A stretch of 64,000 nucleotides of DNA from Imbricaverruca yamaguchii (Eukaryota > Arthropoda > Thecostraca > Neoverrucidae): positions 2,401,001 through 2,465,000 of the forward strand of contig JAOTOL010001635.1 of the NCBI GenBank assembly GCA_034440575.1, written 5' to 3'. Below, piece by piece: positions 1 to 9,797 of this stretch; the stretch's first letter is position 1, and each line of letters opens with the position of its first letter. The notes under the pieces were generated by a model. The model ran no database searches. It saw nothing but the letters and a program-made list of their open reading frames with translations, and had not been told where the DNA came from. Made by a program: the position numbers and the translations under genes.

Positions 1-2041
1 CCCGGTGGCCGACCACCTGAGGGCACCGACGGCCGGGTCAGGGTCAGGGTCAGAGGTGCCGCCCACTGTCCGATGTCGTCCGCCACTAGCTGACACAATC
101 GGACAGTGTCGAGGTGTCAACGGACACTGGGACATCTCCAGACAACATGCGATATCACCGAACACTGCCGACACAAGGCCCCAACGGACATTTTTGGACG
201 ATGTTGCACATCATTGGGCACCATCGGACACAATGTGATATTGCGTGGCGCCATTTACATGCCAGACAGCTATAAAATTGTCGCGAATAGGGTGGAATAT
301 ACCACTCACTGAACACTGAATCGACATACTTCCCAAAGATGTATCAACGTCGTGCTTATTGGTGCGTGTTTGCGAAGTTTTCATTCCTTGTTACTAACGT
401 CATCCCATTTCCAAGCATCATGCCATGACGGATCCTGGATCGTGATACAGAACATCCCGTGGCGAAATTCCAGGTAAGGGTATTGCCAATGATGTGCTAT
501 GTTATGCAATACTGGTTATATCATAGGTATTTATATCGTTATCGCTGATATCGATGTCCTCAAATCAGATATCTTTCAAAGCACGCAAAAGGTGACCAGT
601 CATATGTACGCAATTGTCTTGAAACTGGGTTTGAAGTATTTAAAAAGTATTTGATTGATTGATTATTTGGGCTTAAGGGCGCGTCGACTTAACAAGTATT
701 TGAAATCAAATAACTTATATGGCGATTTCGTCATCCTACTTTACTCGTTTCCCCATCTCCCACCTAACGAGAAAGCAGTGCTTTATCACTGCATCAGTAT
801 AATGTGCCATTAGAGACTGTGGACGAGCGGGGCCCAGACGAGAAAGGCTGTCGAGCTGCTTGTTGCAGGCACATAATCGAGCACCATACCGAAACGAAAA
901 ACTGGTCGACTCACCGCAATTGTGTTCTCTTAGCAGTCCGTAAAGCCACGAATCTTATTACACCGTATGTTCGCAGTAGTACAGGAATTTCAGATAGAAG
1001 TTATACATATTTTGGCAACTCTGCATAGTGCATTCAAGCTTGGGAATCGTGCAGATATTTAGAAACTGGGTCCACGGCCAGCAATTTAGATAAACGTACA
1101 TTAAAAAACCAATTCCATTCAGCCTAAACTGGGTACAATCTTGTCGAAATCTGGCTCATCTACCGAAATATGCGGTGCACGTATCCCAAAAATAAATAAT
1201 GGAAAAATTGTTTGTTTTGTCAGGACAACCAGTTTTTAGCGGTAATGCGGTAGCGCGGTAGCGGTAGACAAAACCGGGGAAAAAACACAAAAGTGATGCC
1301 ATGTTTACACATCCGGAGGCATCTTCAGCTCCAATCTTCCTAGTTATATCAATGATACAACTAGTATGATACGTGACGTTACTAGAATAATACCAGGTGA
1401 CGATATCGAGTTAATTTGCGTTGCAGTTCCACATGACCTGCTCAAGGTAACTGGGTTATCATTGGTCGTGTCAATAGGCCACTGCCTTACTGCGAAACCA
1501 CTAATTTGGTGGAATCTATCACTCATATGGCAATGGAAACAGCGAATTTGTCAGCTAACAGTGACATAATATATAAGCTGCATTATTTAGCTAAATTCAC
1601 ATGTTATTCTGGAAAATAATCGTGTATCATGTTCACACACAGGACATGGGCTCATTTGACCTCACATTTCCTTACGTGACCAGCGCGACCTTGTATTCAG
1701 AATGTTCGACGTTAAGCTGATGCATTCAATTCATTCAGTAAAAACATTGCCATTGTATTCGGTTACTCCGGAGATATACTGCGGTCAAACTGAGACCCAA
1801 GCATTCTATGCTTGACCTGACATGTGACATCATCGGTGGCCTCCAGGTTTACAAAATGTGGCATCCTTGCACATGGATGTTGCCAAGGGGACGAAAGGGG
1901 TGGTTCCTCTTGAGGTTCTGACTGGCACTAGCTTGGTCCGATGTGTCGCGCCAGAGGCCCTACCGAATCGTCTACGGAATCGCTATGGCGGAAACAGAAA
2001 CGCGAACAACACTTTTGCATGGCTGTTGATGGGCCTGTGAT
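1..2041. other. No gene recognised; degenerate repeat at left edge
   Basis: Positions 1-240 carry a loose repeat built on CGGACAC/GGACA words spaced about 18-25 bases apart; a similar pattern recurs at 2990-3125. The rest is unique-looking DNA with no open frame that resembles a protein. If the MARCH5-like gene continues off the left edge on the minus strand, this stretch is intronic (inference). No tRNA, splice-bounded exon or transposon end could be supported here apart from the short repeat at 640-720. Confidence 0.4.
640..720 (+). repeat. TTATTTGGGC-type dispersed repeat, copy 1
   Basis: A short TTGA simple repeat runs into TTATTTGGGCTTAAGGGCG. The same arrangement (TTAG/TTGA-type simple repeat, then TTATTTGGG, then a GGGCGC-like block) is seen at 4858-4912 and 7913-7990 on the plus strand and, more diverged, at about 47270-47345 on the minus strand. 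Four copies with a simple repeat at one end suggest a SINE tail or a small retroposon. Boundaries on the other side cannot be set by eye. Confidence 0.45.
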
Positions 2042-2540
2042 AACGTCCACAAATTCATACGAATGTCTACTGATCGTTAACTTGTCCACTGATGTCTCTT
2101 ACGGGGGACGAGTAGCCTATGGGTAAGTCGCTCGTCTCACAGTCGAATGGTTGTGGGTTCGAATCTCGCCTGTCGCTACTCTTCGCCCGCGACGAATCGC
2201 CGTGAGAGATTGACGACGAAAATGGCTCAACGGTCGATGTGTCGTAAAACCAATAACCAGCCCAAACCAATGATGCCTCTTACGAATGTCTACTGAACGT
2301 CCATGAACCCTTATGAACGCATAACGGGCTCTTGCGAACGTCTACTGGTCCTTAAGATCGTCTACGGGCCTCTATGAATGTCCGCTGGCCCTCGTGAACG
2401 CGTCCATGGGTCCTTAAGAATGTCTATGGGTCATTACGAACGTCTAAGGACGCTTACGAATGTCTATGTGAGATTATGAACCGGTATGAGTCCTTACGAA
2501 TGTATACAGCTTCAAGCCCTGAAGAGAGTCTACGAGCCCT
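2042..2540 (+). repeat. Degenerate ~20-bp minisatellite interrupted by a SINE
   Basis: About a dozen diverged copies of a roughly 20-base unit like CTTACGAATGTCTATGGGT run from 2280 to 2540, with related units at 2042-2103. The array is split by the SINE at 2104-2270, so the array is older than that insertion. Confidence 0.6.
2104..2270 (+). mobile_element. tRNA-derived SINE, copy 1 (167 bp)
   Basis: The head resembles a tRNA: an A-box-like TAGCCTATGGGTAAG, an anticodon-arm-like TCTCACAGTCGAA and a B box GGTTCGAATCTC. The tail after about 2180 is unrelated to tRNA and ends GTCGTAAAACCAATAACC. A second copy lies at 27537-27700 on the minus strand with the same head, body and end. The element is flanked by TGATGTCTCTTACG (2090-2103) and TGATGCCTCTTACG (2271-2284), a target-site duplication with one mismatch. 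Pol III transcription from the boxes is expected from known SINE biology. The anticodon position reads CAC or near it in both copies, so a valine-type tRNA ancestor is possible. Confidence 0.85.
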
Positions 2541-4282
2541 TCGAACGTTTACCTACGGATTATAGAATAACAAATTGATGTTTTTCCAAGGAAACTTCAA
2601 AGAAACCTGGACATCCTGCATCTAGTCGCATGACAGACCATCCGCATTCCTGGTCTATAACAGTGCTTTGTTTACTTGCAATTTCAAGAGGAAAAGTATC
2701 CGGAAATCCGGGCCCCAATATGAAGAGAAAAAAAATTATAAGGGATAAACGACCTTTCTCTAGACAAACGACTAAAATGTTCGACATCCACGGAGTATAA
2801 AAATCGTGGAGGTAGTCCGGGCCCCGCCTTGGAAGCCTTGGTTGCGTCCCTGTCCTCGCGATAGTTTCAATTTTTTTAACTGGCAAAATTATTTGAATTG
2901 CCCTTAAAAAGTCTTCATAGGAAGTTGGTGTAGTAATATCACACCAACTTTAAGGTTGGCATGGACATTGGCGCACCTGTCATACCGTATGTTCCATACA
3001 TGCCAAAGGGTCACACAAGGTACCATCGGCACAAAACACCGGAAACACCGGACACCGCCGGACACAAGACCAACATTTACGCACACCGCCCAATGCAGAC
3101 ATCACCGACACAGAACTGCCAGGTAAGACATTACAAAGATCGCTCTCCAGTGATAACCCCAAACGCCATGACGGGCGGTGGTGGTGGGCTACACCTGAAG
3201 AACATGGTGACGACTGGGCTATTTTGTGTTAAAAACTTGGTCTAGTAAACTTGATGAGCTGGATAAGCAGCACGAAGATCGCAATCTTCAAAAGCGTGCA
3301 TCACCCCCAATAAACTGCGATAATTATCCAAGAACATAGCCAACACTTCCCCTTCAATTGCCATCGCTACAGTATCAAACGCCGTATGCATATTTTCGGC
3401 TGTTCAAAATCGGATAATTCAGTCGTACACAACATTGACGGATAACAAGAGAGACGCAATAATGAAGTAGGATGATGCCGAAGGGATTCACACTATACCT
3501 ACCAAAATCGGCAAATCAACAATTTTCATAACTTGCGTGTTTCCTCTCACTAATCCATAGTAAAACCGTGGAGCGATAACTGAAGAATAACGCCCACAGA
3601 TACGCATTCCATCCAGTCCCGGTCGCTGCAATCTTGTCATCACCACAATGTCTCATGCATTAATATAAGTACCGATGATCGCAAACAATGTGAAACCAAA
3701 TTCAGCAACGTCACGGGCTTTGCAACTCGAAAGCATTTCGGGAACATCTTCTAAACCGTCCCGTGAATTATATTCGTCTGTTGTTTTTATTCCTAGCCCA
3801 TGAGTAGCTTTTCAGAAGCCTTCTTTTAACAAAAATTAGCTCGTTATACAACGTAATTTATGGATGACGTCACAACGACAACACCTCAGACTATCGCTTC
3901 ACCGCCACGGCGTATTTTTGCATCCTCCAGTATGCGTTATTCGATGCTTTAGGATAAGTGGCGAGGTCTCACATGCTCGCGAAGTTCATTAACCTATCGA
4001 AGATCAATTAAATGATTCAACTGATTGGTGCACAATGACTTGGGTGATTATGCTGTTATCGAGAGGGTATCTGACGTCTTGAATTCGCCATTAATTTTTA
4101 CATATAAGGCAAATTGTGGTTTCAAGAAAAACGAAGGAATCTCACCGGTGACGTCATTAATTTAAATTGTGATATGTAGATACGCACGCTAATATGGCAT
4201 CCGATACGCTGCCGGAAACATAAGACACGAAGAACTTTTTAACATGACTTGAAAATGCATTTCGCTTGAAGTTTGTATGCAA
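2541..4282. other. No gene recognised
   Basis: Nothing coding is convincing here. A CACCGGACAC-type degenerate repeat occupies about 2990-3125. The rest is unique-looking non-coding sequence and may be intron of the MARCH5-like gene. Confidence 0.4.
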
Positions 4283-4329
4283 ACTAAAATTGAACTGGAA
4301 AATTATATATTATTGTTGAAACCGGACAT

Positions 4330-4524
4330 TTAATCTCCCATGCAAGGCCACACAGCCACCTGAAGTGTACCACCGGCCGTGAACCACGAGATCTCGACAC
4401 AAGCATCAGCAGGCAGTGGATAGACCAGCCAATTGCCAATCGAAGCATCCCGGCAAACTTCAGGGAGCACGAGCCGAAAGCCTTCAACAAGTCTGCCATG
4501 TCGTTCTGTTTCATCCTGCACCAC
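4330..4524 (-). other. Unassigned short open frame just after MARCH5-like exon 4
   Basis: A 64-codon frame on the gene strand lies directly downstream of the donor of exon 4 and ends ...AVWPCMGD-stop. It has a protein-like composition (GNWLVYPLPADACVEISW) but no match that I recognise to MARCH5 or any other family. It could be a decayed insertion, a read-through tail used if the donor at 4582 is skipped in another frame, or chance. I do not assign a function. Confidence 0.15.
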
Positions 4525-4582
4525 GCCACGCCAGACGTGTAGCCGGCAGAGCCGCGTGCATCCGTTCCCGGAGCCATCTCAC

Positions 4583-4713
4583 CTGCATGACGGTGACCGC
4601 GCCGAAGGTGACGGCACTCCAGTACACCGAGCCCACCACCACGCCGGCAGCCACGAACGGGCACGACCGGCTGATCAGCTCATCGATCAGGTCCATCACG
4701 GCCACCACCGGAC
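4583..4713 (-). CDS. marchf5: MARCH5-like exon 4, first membrane segment
   Basis: 131 bases between acceptor CGTCAG and donor GTGAGA. It encodes [15 protein letters not shown] followed by a hydrophobic span and FGAVTVMQ, colinear with MARCH5. The first two bases complete glycine 90 split across the intron. The acceptor and the first 20 exon bases have been copied into the upstream intron as a tandem array (see 4714-5110). Confidence 0.93.
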
Positions 4714-7164
4714 CTGACGACGTGCAGCGGTCTGTCAGTTACAGTCGTCATGACCACCACCGGACATGACGACGTACAGCGGTCATCACGGCCACCACTG
4801 GACCTGACGACGTACAGCGGTCATCACGGCCACCACCGGACCTAACGACGTACAGCGGTTAGTTAGTTATTTGGGTTTTAGGGCGCATCAACTGCAGTGG
4901 TTATACAGCGCCCATGACGTACAGCGGTCTGTCAGTCACCGTCATCACGGCCACCACGGCCACCACTGGACCTGACGACGTACAGCGGTCATCATGACCA
5001 CCACCGGACCTGACGACGTACAGCGGTCATCACGGTCACCACCGGACCTGACGACACGAAGTACAGCGGTCATCACGGCCACCACCGGACCTGACGACGT
5101 ACAGCGCACAACAAAGGTGCAGCAAACTCGTCAGTCACCCCCATCGCCATCGACACCGGGGCTAACGAGGTGTGACAAATTTGTCAGTGAGGGTCACCAG
5201 TATGCCTGACGAAATACAGGCACTTGTCAATCAGGAGTACCGCCGGGCCTGACGAGGCCGTTCTTCAGCCACATCCGTCACCCGGCCTTACGAGACACAG
5301 AACACTCATCAATCAGTTCTGTCATTACCCGGCCGGGTCTGGTGTTGAGCACATGCTGACGTCACCATACGCATATTGAGGTTAATATATTTATTACAGT
5401 ATGCCACACATCCCATACTGTAAAGGGTACAATATGCTGTTGGAGATTGTGGACAATAAACAAACCATACTCACCTTTATGTGTGCTCGGAAGTGAACGA
5501 TATTGTGCCAACGGTGCAACCAGGTCCTAAGTTGGTTTTATGAGTTTCTATGTGACATATATGATTGTAGTGTGTCTACAGTCCATATGAGATAGATCTA
5601 AGGCAGGTGCAAAGGTGAGGCGCAGCGTCGACTGCGTAGTGATCACGAGCCCGGAAAACTTAGTCCATATCACCAGCGAAGCAGAAGACCAACCGACAGG
5701 TACGCCAGAGTCAGACAGACAGGTGAACACTGTGAGTGAACGGCTGCTCACCCATCTGAGGGAAGAGGATGATGTACTCGGTGTTGCACTGAGGACACCG
5801 TACCGGCGCCACGGCGTCGCCCTGCTGCTTCTCGTCCACCCACCGCTGCAGACAGGCCTGGTGCACCTGCGATCGGCTGGTGTCAGCGCCAGCTGACACT
5901 CGGCAACATCTGCTGCACATCACCGCCTGTTGCGCCCGCGGCACCCACTGCTTAGCAACATCTACTGCCTCTGCAGCATCCACTGCCCACCGACACCCGC
6001 TGCCCCTGTGACACTCATTGTCTAGCAACATACACAACCATTGCATCATCATTGCCTAGCAACATCCACTTCCCTGATGCACCAGTTTCCAACAAGAATC
6101 CACTGCACTAATGTACCCATTTCCAAGAAACATCATCTGCCACTGCAACAACCACTACCCGGCAGCACCCACTCCTCCTGTGACAACCACTACCCAGGAA
6201 CACCCATGCACCACCTATGCAGCATCCACTACCCAACAGAGCACTTGTCACTACAATACTTACTACACAGCAACATGCAGACAGTCTCAACAAAACCAAC
6301 TGCCTCATCGAAAACGATTACCTCACCAACAATCATCACACAGTAAAGTTCACCCATTGCATGTGCTACATTTACAGCCAAGCAACATCTACCATACGCA
6401 CGACATGCAATACCTAGTAATACCAACTACTCTGCAGCATCCATTGATCCTCAAATATTCGCTACCCAGAAAATCACTTCGAAGCATCACTTCTTCTCCA
6501 CCATGAGAAAAACTCGCATCGCCCAGCAGCATCCATTACTCCTGGAACATCCCATACTGACTCCATCAGAGTCCATCATTCGACCAGCATGCTTCAACCT
6601 AGCAATACCGAACATTCTGGGGAGAGGGTTAGGACGTACCGTACATTATGATCAGATGGACAAACAATTCTGGAAGCACCCACTACAAAGTTGGCTCATC
6701 AACCAGCAGCAACCAGCAGTATTCATTACTCCAGTAAAACTCTTCATAAAACAACAACCATAACCGCATGCTCATCTACCCTGTCCCACGAGCACACCCC
6801 TCCCCGAGTATAACACGTCACCCACACCTTAGTCACAATATCCAATGCCAAGATATGACTGATCCTCAGCAGCCACAGCTCATGGGTAACTAATTAATAG
6901 ATATGGATAGCTTACCGAGAAACCTCACCGGCTATCAACGTCTATATATTGTGGGCCGTTCTAGGCTGGCCATTACCATCTACACATTACGAGTAGCTTC
7001 AGAAGGCATTCTTACGAATCGAACTGACCCCAGCACCGCAGATGATTATCTCAGAGTGATATATTTATGCAAACGTAATTAGATATCAACACTATATACT
7101 GCTAGTAGTTGAGTAACACTGCTATATCCCTGGCTGTCCATATACACCAGCTATGGATAAACAA

Positions 7165-7223
<59 letters not shown>

Positions 7224-8078
7224 TATATATATAAGTATACATATACACATACATATACACACATATATACATGCTACCATCAGAGTAATGATGTGGCAAC
7301 ATTTCGCCCAGCAGGTATACCCCAAACGACAGATGGGTGTACCCCAAACGACAGATGCCACTCCGCACCCTGCCTGGCACCCCTGCCGCACAGTGCGCCG
7401 CACCCGCCGACACGGCGCACGCGCGGCGTACCCATTTGGTGGTGCCGCGACACCTGCAGGGCATCACCCAGGGCGCCGTGCGGTCGTCCTCGTCGGATGC
7501 GAAGCACACCCAGCAGCTGCGCCTGAAACGGCCCGTGGTGCATTAAGCACAGCGCGCGCCACTGCTGTTGGTGATGGGGGTGGGGATGGGGTGGGGATGG
7601 GGTGGGGAGGGCACGTGGGGGCGACCCCAATCGAAGTAAGAGACAAGCTTGTTGCACATATTGAAACGTCTGGACGGCGAGACAGAGAGATCTTCAATGC
7701 AGGAGGGTTTGACCATCGTGCAATGGCGTTTCGTTTCTATTTCCGACGCACCAGCTGAAAAGTAATGCAATAATGGCAGATTTTGAACAGCTGGAGTGAA
7801 ATAGGAATAACAATACTCCATTCAGCAGCATGGTATTCAACAGATCAATCAACATCACACTTACAAATGGCAACCCATTATTACAACACATCGAGACAAG
7901 ATGGCAAAAGTTGAGGTTAGTTAGATAGTCAGTTATTTGGGCTAAATTTATGGCCCTTCGACCAGAGTTGAGCATTCGTGCCCAGCAAAATTTGAGGTTC
8001 TTAGAAAGACACTCACCTGTTATCTTCATCAGTACTGTTACTCTTGGCCACGTGCCTTTGGCTGTGTGTCCCTGACAT
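4583..8078 (-). CDS. marchf5: MARCH5/MITOL-like membrane RING-CH E3 ubiquitin ligase, 5' part of gene (4 coding exons)
   Basis: Joining 8078-8017, 7522-7432, 5866-5752 and 4713-4583 gives an uninterrupted 133-residue N-terminal part. A complete C4HC3 RING-CH zinc finger is visible: C24, C27, C43, C45, H53, C56, C75, C78, with the family signatures SCWVCFA, DEDDRTA, CRCRG and [14 protein letters not shown] first membrane segment follows at about residues 108-131 ([16 protein letters not shown]). MARCH5 proteins are about 280 residues, multi-pass, in the mitochondrial outer membrane, where they ubiquitinate mitochondrial dynamics and quality-control proteins (known for the family). Intron phases are 2, 0, 1 and 0 at the four donors, all with GT/AG ends. 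The C-terminal half is not found at 1-4582 and probably lies off the left edge. ATG at 8078 was chosen because it opens a peptide (MSGTHSQRH) joining in frame to the RING and matches the short N-terminus of the family. Confidence 0.93.
4714..5110 (-). repeat. 38-bp minisatellite made from a splice acceptor plus exon start
   Basis: About seven units precede the true acceptor of exon 4. Each unit on the gene strand is about 18 bases of intron end (ACCGCTGTACGTCGTCAG) followed by about 20 bases of exon start (GTCCGGTGGTGGCCGTGATG), the same bases that straddle the genuine junction at 4713/4714. Most units keep the CAG/GT junction; one has ATG and one TTAG instead. The array is interrupted at 4858-4912 by an unrelated short repeat. 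Confidence 0.85.
4858..4912 (+). repeat. TTATTTGGGC-type dispersed repeat, copy 2, inside the minisatellite
   Basis: GTTAGTTAGTTATTTGGG followed by TTTTAGGGCGCATC and TTATACAGCGCC breaks the 38-bp array. It matches the copies at 640-720 and 7913-7990, so it is a later insertion. Confidence 0.5.
5111..5751. other. Remainder of MARCH5-like intron 3
   Basis: No repeat or gene is obvious apart from a possible minus-strand mini-exon: TTAG at about 5529 and AAAG/GTGAGT at about 5475 bound about 52 bases. It would break the conserved frame between exons 3 and 4, so it is at most a cryptic or alternative exon. Confidence 0.3.
5752..5866 (-). CDS. marchf5: MARCH5-like exon 3, second half of RING-CH
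   Basis: 115 bases between acceptor GATCGCAG and donor GTGAGC. It encodes [13 protein letters not shown], the CPQC zinc pair and [11 protein letters not shown], supplying H53, C56, C75 and C78. It joins exon 2 in phase 0 (W51/V52). The TEYI...FPQMG wording is the main hint of an invertebrate source. Confidence 0.94.
5890..6740 (+). repeat. Degenerate ~18-20 bp minisatellite in MARCH5-like intron 2
   Basis: Repeated words such as AGCAACATCCACT and CAGCATCCACTACC recur at about 18-20 base spacing from the acceptor of exon 3 to about 6350, then fade. Open frames across it are by-products of the repeat. Confidence 0.6.
7168..7275. repeat. (TA)n microsatellite in MARCH5-like intron 2
   Basis: Continuous alternating A and T from about 7168 to 7222, then ATAC-rich to 7275. 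The apparent long open frames here are tyrosine/isoleucine repeats and are not genes. Confidence 0.95.
7432..7522 (-). CDS. marchf5: MARCH5-like exon 2, first half of RING-CH
   Basis: 91 bases between acceptor CGTTTCAG and donor GTACGC. It encodes the first four zinc ligands (C24, C27, C43, C45) in [16 protein letters not shown]...[10 protein letters not shown], very close to animal MARCH5. A later AG (GCGCAG) four bases downstream is an alternative acceptor, but only the chosen one keeps the frame with exon 1. Confidence 0.93.
7572..7620 (+). other. Strong G-quadruplex-type tract in MARCH5-like intron 1
   Basis: The plus strand has at least seven runs of three to five G separated by one to three bases (GGGGGTGGGGATGGGGTGGGG...). 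It lies about 50 bases upstream of exon 2 on the gene strand, where it appears as a C-rich tract. The plus strand is the template strand, so a quadruplex would sit in the transcribed strand. Confidence 0.7.
7913..7990 (+). repeat. TTATTTGGGC-type dispersed repeat, copy 3
   Basis: TTAGTTAGATAGTCAGTTATTTGGGC leads into a GGCCCTTCGACC block ending GTGCCC. It lies in MARCH5-like intron 1, close to the exon 1 donor. See 640-720. Confidence 0.45.
8017..8078 (-). CDS. marchf5: MARCH5-like coding exon 1
   Basis: 62 coding bases, 20 codons plus AG. The donor is ACAG/GTGAGT. The leftover AG joins the first G of exon 2 to make an arginine codon, and the peptide then runs into the RING. The peptide start [12 protein letters not shown]...STDEDN is not conserved with other animals as far as I know, but its length before the RING is about right. 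The splice fit, not homology, supports the exon. Confidence 0.8.
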
Positions 8079-8129
8079 GATTGTCAACAGATTGAACTGC
8101 AGATACCAATGTACATTCAAAGAAGAAAC
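8079..8129 (-). promoter_or_regulatory. 5' UTR part of MARCH5-like exon 1, with short upstream ORF
   Basis: Upstream of the start codon the minus strand reads CTAATGTCTTTTGTGCAG then GTTTC, a good branch point, pyrimidine tract and acceptor, which suggests a 5' UTR intron ends at 8130. The UTR contains an upstream ATG opening a 10-codon frame (MYIGICSSIC) that stops five bases before the main ATG, a layout that could dampen translation. The promoter itself is not identified. Confidence 0.4.
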
Positions 8130-9484
8130 CTGCACAAAAGACATTAGTATAGATTGGAAAATCACTGGCGTCGGAATTATCACAGAACTAGAAAACTGAT
8201 TGACAGCATGCCAATATATTGGAATGGAAATATATGGAAATATACTGAAATAACGAATATATACCTTGGAATGGAAATTACCTGCAGTACAATGAAAAAA
8301 CTTGACTATGCTCCATCTTTATGTTATTCAAATAAAAAAATTAGAGCACATGCCAAAGGATGGTTTTGAAAGATCTAAATTAATGAGATAAAATGTTCAT
8401 AGTCATTATAGTGGTAAGTGCTTTCACTGCAGTCATGAAAACATTTTTTTTTTAAAGTAGGAATTTAGCACAGTGAAACAATTCAACAGCATAGTTTCTT
8501 TGTGTCCTACATAAGCCAGCGAAACCTAACTTTATCTGGCCGAACCCAGGGTAAGTAAGGCCTGAATAGGAAGCAATATGAAGGGTTGGGATTGCAGCAT
8601 GAAAAGGTCTTTAATATCATCCCTAGCAGAAAGGCATCGTCATTTTTTCAAGACGAAGCAGTCATATCACCATACTATATCTAAAAGTAGGAATAAATAT
8701 CAATGAAGCACACTCCTATTCGCCGGCGGCGCCCCTTGATCATCACTGCTAATGTGCCAGGGGGATGTTATCTGAAGGTTGAACTTTTTCCTTCACACGC
8801 TCATCGAAGACCCTCCCATATAGCATTTCCCAGAGGGGAGGCGATTCCCAATATCTCATTGCCTCCCTCACATAGAGGCGAACCCCAAGATCTCGGAAAC
8901 TAATGAAACTAGCACACTATTGGAGAATAGGTTACAGGGCTATGACTGTAGCAAACTCCTTAATGTATGAATTGAATGTCCCTAGGCCAATGTGCTCAGG
9001 GTCATATGAGGTTGAGATCGGCCAGCACACTACATTGCAGCACCAATGAAACATTGTGATCACGATGCTTGGTGGCCGGACGCCGACCTGATACCCCCTC
9101 CCATCGTTTCTGTATGTACTAACAAAACTCAAAATTTGTCTGAGGATGCACTTATCAAATTATCAATTTTTAACAGTCAAAAGATTGAATTACAAGATGA
9201 TTACCCTTTATGAGATATCGCCGGAAAAAAGGTATGTATGGGCAGATTCTGCCCCTCTCCCTCCCTTTTCTGGTGTGCATGTTAATGAGCAATGGCAATC
9301 CATAATAAACTAATCCAACATAGCCCATCGATTTTGATGACATGAATGAACACCTATGGATTTTGGATGGAATAACACCTTTTACACCATAAAACCTATA
9401 CATATGGATGCTGAAAAGTACAAAATATGTGCTAACTTAAAATAAACAGGCCTAACCTAATTATTTAGAACTCTGGTGTGAAAC
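8130..9484. other. AT-rich non-coding DNA, no gene recognised
   Basis: This should include the promoter and 5' UTR intron of the MARCH5-like gene, but no element can be singled out. Short CCTAACC words occur at about 8525 and 9450. Composition is clearly more AT-rich than at 1-8 kb. Confidence 0.4.
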
Positions 9485-9797
9485 ATTTCATTTCATCAAC
9501 ATCATATGATGACCTTTCCTCAATGATTAGAACATGCCCTCAAAAGTTAGTTTGCTCTTGGTATATACATTCAGGTACAATCCTTTGTCAAACTGCACAA
9601 AAAAAATGTGCAATTCCATATACTGGTCAAATTCTCAATTCTTACTGGCATTTAAATTTAACCTATAGACAGAATTGCAGATTTTTTGTGGCTTGATGCA
9701 GGGCTGTACCAGAATATATTCCAAGAGCAAAGTTTTGACTGTATTTTCTAATCATTGAGGAAATGTCATAGTATGATATTGATGAAGCATGACATAA
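9485..9797. repeat. Fold-back (inverted) repeat with ~120-bp arms
   Basis: The arm at about 9485-9610 (with TTTCCTCAATGATTAGAA and GCTCTTGG) is repeated in reverse complement at about 9675-9797. The arms are perhaps 80% identical and separated by about 65 bases. No target duplication was found, so the element class is open. Confidence 0.75.

Noticed and set aside
2118..2190. tRNA gene
   Set aside because: The acceptor stem does not close and the sequence continues into a shared non-tRNA body with target duplications, so it is a SINE head. The same holds at 27630-27700.
7102..7431. Continuation of the RING frame past CRCRGTTKW as one long exon
   Set aside because: The frame runs into the TA microsatellite. 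The GTACGC donor at 7431 and the acceptor at 5867 restore the conserved VHQACLQRW instead.
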